Shown: piece after piece, positions 1-64,000 of the stretch
How positions within the stretch are numbered: the first letter of the stretch is position 1
How the letters are laid out: every line of letters starts with the position of its first letter
Assembly: GCA_024195265.1 (NCBI GenBank)
Contig: JAJLRJ010000008.1
Location: 3,437,501-3,501,500, forward strand
Source of the DNA: Dendrophyllia cribrosa
Lineage: Eukaryota > Cnidaria > Anthozoa > Scleractinia > Dendrophylliidae
DNA: 64,000 nt
Reading direction: 5' to 3'
Made by a program: the position numbers and the translations under genes
Notes under the pieces: model-generated
What the model was told of the DNA's origin: nothing
The model's input: the letters and a program-made list of their open reading frames with translations, nothing else
The model's database searches: none

Positions 1-17
1 ATAATAAAATCTCATAC

Positions 18-460
18 CAGTAAGTATTTTCTTCAAGAGTAACCTGCATAGTGTGTGTGATGGCTTTTTCGACAACACTCAAATGGGCATCTGGGTCAAC
101 TTTGAATTCCTCGTTGAGAAAACGTACTATAAAGTTAGAATCTGCAACTGATCTCCCGTTGTATTCTATCCACGGAACTTTACCTTTACTGGACGTGTTA
201 AAGCTGTATTCACTCTCATATGGAATGTTACACATTCTCAAATACGCTTCTAACTTCAGACAAGGTGGGGACACGTTCAAAACTCGGTTATTAGGCGGCA
301 TCTGATGAAGAAGAACCACTCCATTGCGGACCTTACGACTTGACTTTGGCTTCAATTTCCTAAACACCACAATAGCCTGGACTACAAGTAAAATAAAGAT
401 GTAAATACAAATGCAAACTGCGAGGTAGATCAACGATCTCAAATAAGCATGAACCGCCAT
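18..460 (-). CDS. FAXC-like (failed axon connections homologue), first coding exon, partial gene
   Basis: Read on the minus strand, this exon starts at the ATG at 460-458 and runs to a GTATGAG splice donor at 17-11, leaving phase 2. The N-terminus has a hydrophobic segment of about 20 residues (roughly residues 8-28) followed by a basic stretch, as expected for a membrane anchor. Then comes a thioredoxin/GST-N-like segment with the motif PPCLKLEAYLRM, then GKVPWIEYNG and ADSNFIVRFLNEEF. This order is characteristic of failed-axon-connections/metaxin-like GST-fold proteins. The rest of the gene lies to the left of the window. Function is known mainly from insect axon development; here it is inferred from family resemblance only. 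Start choice: first ATG of the open frame, directly before the membrane anchor. Confidence 0.8.
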
Positions 461-877
461 CTTTGAGCTGTGGAATTTAAGGAATTGAAAGAATGTACAC
501 AAACTCAAAACGAGGTTAGTGACGTCATTGGACGCCATATTTTGCTCTGGAAAGAAGGACAGCAAGTGAAGAACTTTAGGCTTTTTCATGAATTTTACGA
601 TACTAAGTCGCTGTGGAGACGATCAAAATGGCGAAAATGAAAATTTTAGATCACATAAAATAGCCAATACGTATTTTAGACTGAATTTTGTTTGTATTTC
701 TTACGAAAATAGCCAGTGAAACAAACTGTGCCTAACCAGCTTTACTCAGCTTTACTAATAATATAAGCTTAAGTAAGCTTAACACGAACTGTCTAAAGCT
801 TAGAAAATTTTGACAAATCTAAACCATAAGTTTTAATTTTTGAAGTTTTAACGCCGGAAGAAATTGTAAAGTCTCAA
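461..877. promoter_or_regulatory. Shared intergenic region between head-to-head FAXC-like and C6orf62-like genes
   Basis: Only 417 bp separate the two divergent start codons, so both promoters and both 5' UTRs must lie here unless upstream non-coding exons exist elsewhere. I see no convincing TATA box for either gene. The sequence is AT-rich and includes AAGCTTAAGTAAGCTTAA-like repeats near 765-800. Bidirectional promoter function is inferred from the arrangement. Confidence 0.5.
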
Positions 878-26625
<25,748 letters not shown>

Positions 26626-27991
26626 GCCTTCTTTCGCTGTTTTATTGTTAAACCATCGCTGGTCTGAAGTTATGAATCATTTCCCACCAGTACTGTAATG
26701 TATAATTTGCAATTTTAATTGCTACCACGCGAAATAAATGAAGTGAGAAGGAGAATTTGTTTTGTCACTAATATACACAAGGTGAACTGGTCTTATGAAT
26801 TAGTCCGCATCGAAGGCGCTTAAAAGTTAAGGAAAGGGATTTTTCAACAAGCGCAACGAGAGCAGCGCTCCCACCTTCGCGCTCCCTGCTCTTTTCTCTG
26901 CGCTTCGCTCGCGTGTTTAATTTCCCCATTTCTCTTGTTTTTCTAGCGCCTGCCACATAGACTAGAGGATGTTATTTCACCTACAGGTAGATTCAAGTCA
27001 TTATGCTTAGTGTGTAACTTGTCGCTTCATTTTACATTAATTAGAGGCAGAAGAATTGTGACTCAAGAGCAGTCGCCTTCTTTTCTCAGAACCGAAGCCC
27101 ATAATGCGTTGCTTTGAACCAATCTAAATCCGGATTTTTCGATTGAAAATTCGGTTTCCAGTTCCATTTGGGGGACATGGCAGAGAGGGTAAATAAATGC
27201 CGCGATGATTTTTTTTTAAAATTCGACTGCAGTTAAACGAAAGAAGCCAAATCTGGCTAATGAAAACAAACGTAAAAACCGCAGTGAGCCATTACAGTAG
27301 TTCAAGGTAATATTTAAAGATCTTTGGTTTTATCACAAGCTTCCCACGTTATAAGCTAGTGGTAAACTCAGCTAAATGTCTTCATTCCCAAGTTCACTCA
27401 TTTGATTTTACAAAACGGTCAAAAACAATCCTTTGTTTTGGTTGTAGTATGCGCGCAGAAGTCTCCTATCTTCTTTGCTTCACTCCTTTTTCCGCGTGAA
27501 GCAAAGGAAATATAGGAAACGTTTGCGCGCAGGTTACTTTCCTTGCCCTGTGCTCTCTTTGCTTTTCCTTGTCATTCTGTGCAAACTGAGATTAAAAAAC
27601 CAAAGATTGTTTACTTTCTTCGACCAACAACTTAATTGAAGAACGTTGCCATCGTTGCGTTCACGACACTTCGTCAAAACAAATTAAACAAATATTAATC
27701 AACCGCAACCGTTTAAAGCCTTCACGCTTGGCAGGTTCACTGCAGAATTGTAATTTAGGATTAATACGATCATTTTATTGGCTGGATCCTGCCTATTGGA
27801 CCAAACAAACATCAGAATTTGTGGACAGCGCGGAATGTAATTAGCACTTTGTTTTGGATTTTGTCGTATGCATAAAGGGCTTATTTCTACAGTATTTAAT
27901 TTGTCATACGTTGTCGTGGATCACAGCACTTTCTTCCTTTACCAGTTGTTGCTTTTAAACGAATGCACAAGAAAAAAATAGTGCTTCTGCT
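26626..27991. other. Intergenic region between C6orf62 homologue and the 359-aa ORF
   Basis: Contains the poly(A) signal and an imperfect inverted repeat near 27450-27540 (GCGCGCAG ends around CTTTGCTTCA and TGAAGCAAAG). No gene and no clear TATA box is seen. Confidence 0.5.
26733..26738 (+). terminator. Poly(A) signal of the C6orf62 homologue
   Basis: AATAAA, 107 nt after the stop codon at 26625. Confidence 0.6.
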
Positions 27992-29071
27992 ATGGACTGT
28001 AAAGCTACTGCATCACTTTTGGGATTAAGAAATCGCCGTTTGTCTGCGAAGCAAAAGCTAACGAAGCGTGTATCTTTCAAAGATGAAATCTGGGTGATTC
28101 ATATACCTGCTCGCGAAGAAAGTGCGGTGAAGTTGCGAGATAGTATTATATTCACAAGAAATTCCCTTGCAGGAAACTCTTGCACTAACAATAGCCCAGA
28201 CATAACGAATAGACGAGCAAGTTTGGAAACGTTTTCTTCGACATCATTGTATGCGAATGGAGGACAAAGAAGTCCACAAACAACACAGTCTTGTATGAGT
28301 TCAGGACAAGAGACAAGCAGACCTCCTTACAAGTCAATCCTTAAAATCCCAACATCGAGCCAGCAAAGAGAAAGTCATTTGAACCACACTTATCTGCCTG
28401 CAAAAAGCACTCGCCAAGTTTCTGCAAGACATGATTTTTCAGACAGTTGTAATAACTTTAAATACGATTCGAGTCACTTACTGCCTTCTAGAGACACGAT
28501 AAGTCGGCTTGAAAGACTTGAAAAACCAGCATTTACCAGAAGCCTGCCACCTAGACATACGTGGTCTATATCACGCGGAATGGGCGCTGGAGATGGTGCG
28601 CTATATAACAAAACTAAACGTTTACTTGGTCAAGATATTTCGTTCAATAGAACCTCGTCTGATTATGACTATAACCACAATGATAAAGCAAGAACGATCA
28701 ACGCTGCCAAGAAACCGCAAGATAATTTCGATATCGTTGGGGTAACATACGGTAGGGTGGACAAAATGCCGTATTTTCACGATATCAGTGGTATCATGAA
28801 CGGCGTGAAAGAATACACCCCTGTTACGAACTTGCCTAACGACCGATCGCGTTTGGAGCATTCCGCAGTTTCCACGATAAATCCGTTTGATTCAAAACGA
28901 GAAACAAGACATTTGTCTGCAATACCTGCAATCGCGACGTTTAACAGAAAAACCCGTGATACAAGAAAACATTTCTCCAGCACTTGGACACATGAATATG
29001 ATTCAAGTCCAAAGAGACAATTACCGATGGCTTGGCAACCGGCCAAACAGTACAACTTCTCAACAAAATAA
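27992..29071 (+). CDS. 359-aa intronless protein with candidate PP1-docking motifs, otherwise unknown
   Basis: Single open frame from ATG 27992. The protein is hydrophilic, Ser/Thr/Arg/Asn-rich and probably largely disordered. Near the N-terminus LTKRVSFKDEIWVI contains RVSF at residues 26-29, matching the RVxF docking motif for protein phosphatase 1. At residues 115-118 (YKSILKIP) there is a SILK sequence, the second classic PP1 motif. Having both suggests a PP1 regulator, though known proteins usually carry SILK before RVxF. No other domain is recognised. A first exon of a longer gene cannot be excluded, but the frame ends with a stop and not with a splice donor. Confidence 0.6.
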   Translation: MDCKATASLLGLRNRRLSAKQKLTKRVSFKDEIWVIHIPAREESAVKLRDSIIFTRNSLAGNSCTNNSPDITNRRASLETFSSTSLYANGGQRSPQTTQSCMSSGQETSRPPYKSILKIPTSSQQRESHLNHTYLPAKSTRQVSARHDFSDSCNNFKYDSSHLLPSRDTISRLERLEKPAFTRSLPPRHTWSISRGMGAGDGALYNKTKRLLGQDISFNRTSSDYDYNHNDKARTINAAKKPQDNFDIVGVTYGRVDKMPYFHDISGIMNGVKEYTPVTNLPNDRSRLEHSAVSTINPFDSKRETRHLSAIPAIATFNRKTRDTRKHFSSTWTHEYDSSPKRQLPMAWQPAKQYNFSTK

Positions 29072-29849
29072 ACGTCTAAATAGTGGAATTTATATATGGC
29101 AGGAATTTTGAATCGGTTATGAATTTTTCGAGAGAAAAATAATGTTCAGACTGTTTAACATGATCTTCAGAGACCGAGACGCAGATTAATCGGAGCGAAC
29201 AGTTCCTATTTTCAGTCGTTCTCCGAGGAAGCGCTCTTGTGCACTATTAATCGGATCTTACTCTTGCTTCAAAATTATGTAATATTTGCCAAGCACAACT
29301 ACGGGCTATCATGCATGTCAGCTCAAAGTTTTGTCACCGGGAAAAGTTGATGCATTTTATTTTCCTAGATGTGGATAAATGCCACATGTGGTACGAAAAA
29401 CACTAAAATTATTCACAAGTTGATATGTTTACAATGGCGACCTGTTTGCTTGTGACGATGTATTGAAATGCAGAAAATGATAAAGAACGATTAAATATTG
29501 ATAAGTTTTGGAAAGTCACTTGTTTTATTTCTGAACCGCAATGGCATGAATAAGACTGAAATAACAAAATAGACCAAAAAAGTTAATGTTTAAAATATAA
29601 TATACGGAAGAATTTTTGCGTCTATTAAGCTGGGGAGAGGGAACTTTTTGTTACATTTTGTTTTCAGAGAGAGAAATGCCACTTGTGGTACGAGAAATGT
29701 CTTAGTTTTAAAGGGGAAAGGTCACCATTGTTAATATCGTTTTAAAAAATAGCCAAAATGACATTTGTATGAATGACATGAATGGAAAGCTAAAAATATT
29801 GTTTCAGTTTTGTTAAAGTGACACTGTCCCGGCTGAAATATCGAGTTTT

Positions 29850-30168
29850 CATGATTATGGCCAGGAGCTTGGTTTAATAAGCTTACTTTTTTTATCTTGA
29901 AATTGGAAGAAACGATCACTAAAAGTGATAGAAGCAAAGAAATATGAACTAAACAGACAAAATCACGTCCCAAAAAGTAAAAAGTTCACATCACAATGGC
30001 AAGCTTGATTTAGTTTATTCACAGGCGGTCCGCAATAAATCAAATTTCTTGAACTGTAATCCACTTCCGGTCAATCCTTGCAATCCTGCACTTTTTCTCC
30101 AAACTACTGCCTTTGTTTTGCTCTATAGAATCTTTTTATCCAAATAAGTTGTATATTTGGTGGCATTT
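29850..30168 (+). repeat. Dispersed repeat R1, copy 2
   Basis: Matches 4300-4630 in order and orientation over most of its length. Confidence 0.7.
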
Positions 30169-31091
30169 GTGATACATATATACTATAGTAACGTGGAAAT
30201 ATAAGCTAAGCGAATTTTTGCTATTTCGCCGAGACGGTATCCCTTTTACAATTACAATACTCTTTTTATACATATATTGTGTTATTAAACATTACAAGCT
30301 TTTACATTTACATTTGCATAAAAAATAAATTAACACGGTAACAGAAAACAACAGGGTAATAGCTATAGACAAAGCAAGTAAAGTATAATTAAAGAAAATA
30401 AAATTGATACTGACTCAAACATAAAGGAAAATAAAGTGACAGGTGTATATCGGTAGTAACTGCTTGGACTCAAAAGATTCAAGGTGGATCGGCAACGAAG
30501 AGGGACTGAGAGATATGGTTAAAGAGAACCTATCGAAAAAGCCGGAGCTAAAGATGAAGAGAGCAGTGATGTGCTGTGAAAGAAATTATTTTAAAAAAGC
30601 ATCAAGAAGTGACCATTTTTTTAGGAAAACGCCACATTGTTTTTTTTTTCATATAATATATAGATTTCGCATGTCGGAGGAAGCCCGTCATTCGAGGAAA
30701 AAGTTTTTTTATCTGAAAGCCAAGTAAAATGTCTAGCTAGAAGGAAACAAAGATTGATTTGTCTCTGGTGTTTTGAAAAATCTTGTCTCAGTCCAAGTGC
30801 AACATTGTTTTCTATAGCCGGAATAATTTTATAAAGTTTTAACCGGCTCGTTGTTATGCTTTTCCAAAAAAAAAAAAAGTTGTTTCAGAACAAAACCAGA
30901 AAAGAGGAACAAGTTTCTCGGGTTGTTCTTTAATTACAATACTGGTTCACTGAAGTTGTAAATAAGTGTCTTTGGCTGTGGATGGCCTGGATACAAATGG
31001 ATTGCAACTTGAAAAAAATTGGCCAATTTTTTTTAAAGTTCTTCCCTTGTGCCTTGGAAAAATCACTTGAAACTGATTATGGTTTCCTTCT

Positions 31092-31369
31092 AAAAAATAA
31101 ATAAATAAATCGTCTTTATTTAACGAGGGTGACACTAAATAGTCATAAGACTAACAAACCTGTGGCCCTCGGATTCCAGATCGAATTGGAATTTGAAAGT
31201 GTTGGTTTTTGAGGAGAGGAGAAAACCGGAGTAACCGGAGAAAAACCTCGCGGAGCAAGGAGAGAACCAACAACAAACTCAACCCACATATGACGCCGGG
31301 ACCGGGAATCGAACCCGGGCCACATTAATGGAGGCGAGTGCTCTCACCACTACACCACCCCTGCCCCCC
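31092..31369 (-). mobile_element. tRNA-derived SINE, near full length
   Basis: On the minus strand: GGTGGTGTAGTGGTGAGAGC (RNA polymerase III A box), GGTTCGATTCC (B box, 31305-31315), an unrelated body of about 180 bp, then a tail ending AAATAAAG and (ATTT)n. It is tRNA-like but has no paired acceptor stem, so it is a SINE and not a tRNA gene. Confidence 0.85.
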
Positions 31370-32080
31370 AAAGGAATCGCTTGGTATTTTCCTCTAGGTG
31401 CTTTATTAAGTAATGATCCGCATAAGAAGGATAGCGCTGAACGGCAATGGAATGTCAAACACGATGGAATGTCAAGATTTTTCATTGTTACAACTAGTGA
31501 TCTCATTGGCCTAGACTCAAAAACCGCTAAAAAGTTAAGGTTCAAGGTGCATTTTGTCTAATTTTTTTAAGGTTTCAAGTAATTTGAGACTCGATCGCAC
31601 AACATACAATTTTTAAAAGAAATTGTATTTGGGGAACTTCATCAAAGAAGCAAAATTATTAGCTATTGTCTTCTGCTATTCTGATTGGTTAAGCACGAAC
31701 ATTTCCTAAAAATTTTTTGACGCAAATGGATTTTCTTTATTTTTATAATGAAATATAATTATTAACCATCAGCTGCTCCTCTATTCTTGAAATCAAAGAT
31801 ATTCTATGTGGGAAAGAGCTAATGCCGCAGAACAATGAAGTTTGCTATCGTTCTTATGTGGAACAATACTTAATTTAAGAGCATTTTGTGTTAGAGTAAA
31901 ATAATTTACTTTGTGAAATATTTCGTAGAGTTTTGACTAAAAAGAGCAAAATCCCCGTGACGTCCTTGCTCAAACATGCATGAGTTCGCCTGCAGACCAA
32001 CATTTGTCGGTGAAATCGCCCCTGTGCTGGTCGTCCCTGACAGCTTGCCACATAACATCCAGACTATTGACCACCCAACA

Positions 32081-32458
32081 GAGATGTCTTATATCGGGGA
32101 CGAGACGTCTTATATCAGGGGTCAGGAGCCAGACGTCTCGTAACAGGGGCCCGATGTCTTAAATCAGTTGCAAGACGTCTTATATTAGAGGCGAGATCTC
32201 ATATCAGGGACCAGATGTCATATCAGGGCTAAAGACGTCTTATATCATGGGCTAATGTCTTTAGGGCGAGATGTCTTATATCAGTGACTAGACGTCTTAA
32301 ATCAGGGGCGTGATGCCTTATAACAGGAGCTAGATGTCACATCTGGCACTCGATGTCTTAAATTGGGGGCCAGCTGTCTTATATAAGGTGTTAGATGTCT
32401 TGGGCGAGATGCCTGATATCAGGGATGAGATGTCTTATATCAGGGGCTAGATGTCTAA
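32081..32458. repeat. Degenerate minisatellite, about 20-bp unit
   Basis: About 18 diverged copies of a unit resembling AGACGTCTTATATCAGGGGC, with variable unit length. Confidence 0.85.
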
Positions 32459-32770
32459 GACCATATTTTAGTTCAGATAGCGAAAGAGTCGCTGATCAGA
32501 AAAACAAGTTGTGACACATCGATAATTTCACACAAAATCAGCTTATTTTTATTGATGCTGACACGATCAAATATATAATTGCAAGCAAGAAAATGTAAAT
32601 AAATTCAATTCACGTTACGAACACATCTTAAATTATTAATCCGAGACCACATCTCAGGGTATAGTCCACAGCGCTTTTGTATTATTATCGATCAAACACA
32701 GATCCTTTGGCATAAATATGATATAATGTAGAACATGTGTTGCTTTCTTTTACACAAAAAACACCAAATA

Positions 32771-33047
32771 CAGCGGTTTTCAGTTGAGTGTCGTAAAACC
32801 AAAACCAAACTAATTACTCTGGCCAATCACGACCGACGCAGACAATTCAATGAACCAATCAGAGCTCTAAGCAAATATATGTAGCCGGCGCCAAGCGCGG
32901 GAAAACGCGATCGAGCAAGTCACGATTGGTTTTGGTTTTGATTGGTTGAGAAAGTGCCACGAGAATTTTTTAGCCAATCACAACGCGTAGCAATGCAAAA
33001 CCAAAGTAATCACGAAATTTCTTTCGACTCTCAAATGAAAACCGCTC
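32771..33047. mobile_element. TA-target MITE, copy 2
   Basis: Ends CAGCGGTTTTCAGTTGAG / inverse, flanked by TA at 32769-32770 and 33048-33049; interior matches copy 1. Confidence 0.85.
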
Positions 33048-33339
33048 TATTAGCGCGTGTTCAAGGGTTGCGGTGCACCTTCGGAGGGAAATTTACATAG
33101 GATAGTGGCACGCGGTTTCGCGCGGGTAGAACGCGTGGGAAAAGCGAAAGTTATAGGCGCTCAGGACTGATATGAAAAGTCAATGCTCGTGTTTGACAAT
33201 ATACAGAAATTAAATTAAATGAACGGTTGACATAACGAAATTTCCATGTTGTATCGCCCAATACAATTAAACTGGATGACAAGATTCTATAGATAAATAT
33301 AAAATAGAAAAATAAAAATAAAATAAATAAAGAGCAAAG

Positions 33340-33760
33340 CAGAAGCCGTAATTTGGAGGAAAACTGCAGGATTACAAGGATGGAAGTGGATTAAAGTTCA
33401 TCGAATTTGATTTCGTGACAAGCAGTCAAGAAATAAAAGTTGCAAGGGCCCTTATCGTAGATGAGTACGCCACGCCAACATATCAGCGGTTTCTCGCTTT
33501 CTTGACCCTATAGTCTCGTTTTGATGTTTACGAGAACCTCTGACGACGATGAGCGTAAACATCAAAACGAGACAAAAGGGTCAAGAAAGCGACAAACCGC
33601 TGATATGTTGGCGTGGCGTACTCATCTAAGATAAGGGCTATTCTGGCGTTATTTTGTCTCTTTGGTTCATATTTCTTTGCGGTCATCATTTCGGCGATTT
33701 TTTCTCTTCATATTTCAAGATAATAAAGCAAGCTCCTCGCCATAATCATGAAAACACGAT
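33340..33760 (-). repeat. Dispersed repeat R1, copy 3, interrupted by a foldback
   Basis: Reverse orientation relative to copies 1 and 2. The two halves are separated by the 33448-33638 hairpin element. Confidence 0.7.
33448..33638. mobile_element. Foldback/MITE inserted in R1 copy 3
   Basis: Arms of about 80 bp are near-perfect inverse copies (outer end GCCCTTATC, then TAGATGAGTACGCCACGCC). A short loop lies around 33528-33555. Confidence 0.85.
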
Positions 33761-33812
33761 ATCAGCCGAGCTTGCGTCGTCGTCTTACAACGGCATCGAC
33801 AGTATAAATGAA

Positions 33813-33998
33813 TTTAGTATATACTGAAACAGTGGATAGCATTGTTGGCGCGCGCTGATTGGCTACTGAAACTCGGAATAGCAAGTGCTATTCACCTCCG
33901 AGTAATTTGCGCGCGAAAATTATAATCGTTGACAGGAATAAATGAGTTAAAAAGCATCATTTTCGTTATATTATCTCACTGTTTCAGTATATACTAAA
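33813..33998. mobile_element. MITE with 22-bp perfect TIRs
   Basis: TTTAGTATATACTGAAACAG at 33813 is mirrored at the right end (CTGTTTCAGTATATACTAAA). An internal GCGCGC hairpin lies at about 33850-33915. Confidence 0.8.
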
Positions 33999-34106
33999 AC
34001 AACTATTCACCTCAGTGTAGGTGGGTAGTGGTGGATATTTACCGAGCCGCGAAGCGGCGAGGTAAATATCCACCACTACCCACCTCCACTGAGGTGAATA
34101 GTTGTT
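33998..34106. mobile_element. Short foldback abutting the previous MITE
   Basis: Arms of about 45 bp (AACAACTATTCACCTCAGTG and inverse) surround a CGAAGCGGCG loop. It begins where the 33813 element ends, 111 bp before the CAD stop codon. Confidence 0.8.
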
Positions 34107-34217
34107 AAATATCTGTGATAATTTTAGACAATACTTAAGCAGCGCGTGCAGAAAGGCTACCCTCCAAGGAATACCGAACATTTAAGCAAATGGTTCCATT
34201 TCACTAAGATAGCTGTA

Positions 34218-63493
<29,276 letters not shown>

Positions 63494-64000
63494 CTTATTA
63501 TGAAACAAAAAGAAAACTTTTAACAACTAAAGGAATCAAAGGCTCCTACTAGTTACTGTAACTCGTGAATATGAAACAACCCCCTCCCCCCTCTACGCAT
63601 TTTACTGCACCGCCCTTCCCCCCATACAACCCTCTGCATTGAACTCCCCACCCACCCCTCCATCGAATGCCATCCCCATGGGTGAAGCAGGTGACCATTA
63701 CCTATTGCATTTCATTTGAACAGGCAAAATATACACAAAAGCCTTACGCACTGGTCAGTAGAACTACTAAGAAAAGTTTACAGCTGAGTGATGGAAAGAG
63801 TGAAAATTTACATATTTGATCCTGTCTGCTATACCTCGTTCGTATTCATGAGTTAAAAATGAAAAAAGTGGAGCAATTGGCTTAAAGTTCGTATTCCTCT
63901 CGAATAATTAAATGTATATAACTTATACATGTATATAACTTATACATGTATACAACTTATATGTATATATATTGTAGTAAATTTTTATTTCAGGTAATTT

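Larger units (their letters stand above)
29072..34217. other. Intergenic, repeat-filled region between the 359-aa ORF and CAD
   Basis: Holds R1 copies 2 and 3, a SINE, a 20-bp minisatellite, a TA-MITE and several foldbacks (listed separately). Between these the sequence is AT-rich with no supported gene. Confidence 0.6.

Overview
This is nuclear DNA of an invertebrate animal, most likely an anthozoan cnidarian such as a stony coral. The evidence is intron-rich conserved animal genes, very many short inverted-repeat DNA elements and tRNA-derived SINEs, and a capsid-encoding Polinton of the kind common in cnidarian genomes. The species cannot be fixed from the sequence alone.

Host genes. At the left edge, the first visible exon of a failed-axon-connections (FAXC-like) gene lies on the minus strand (18-460). 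It is head-to-head, 417 bp apart, with a complete 7-exon homologue of human C6orf62 on the plus strand (878-26625, 230 codons). At 27992-29071 there is a single-exon 359-aa ORF with candidate protein phosphatase 1 docking motifs. From 34218 to beyond the right edge the minus strand carries CAD, the trifunctional pyrimidine-synthesis gene. I could place 34 exons with consensus splice sites and consistent phases, totalling 5340 nt (1779 codons plus stop). They cover most of the carbamoyl-phosphate synthetase, the whole dihydroorotase, the linker and the aspartate transcarbamylase. The glutaminase part and the CPSase N-terminus lie beyond base 64000.

The integrated virus-like element. Intron 6 of the C6orf62 homologue contains a 16.8-kb Polinton/Maverick (adintovirus-like) element at 8793-25610, flanked by 1.6-kb, nearly identical terminal inverted repeats (TIRs). 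Its interior encodes a chromodomain DDE integrase, a double-length minor capsid (penton-like) protein, the major capsid protein, an adenain-type cysteine protease, a packaging ATPase, and a set of basic/hydrophobic proteins that look like processed virion-core or membrane-active proteins. It also encodes a zinc-finger (GRF) protein and several unrecognised proteins. Most genes are intact and packed into blocks separated by 3-14 nt or overlapping, with TATA boxes at the head of the blocks. No protein-primed DNA polymerase B, helicase or other replicase is present anywhere between the TIRs. This is the most unusual feature of the window.

The remaining intronic and intergenic DNA is a dense landscape of MITE-like foldbacks (several nested or abutting), a TA-target MITE family with three copies, SINEs, and minisatellites with units of about 20, 30 and 76 bp.
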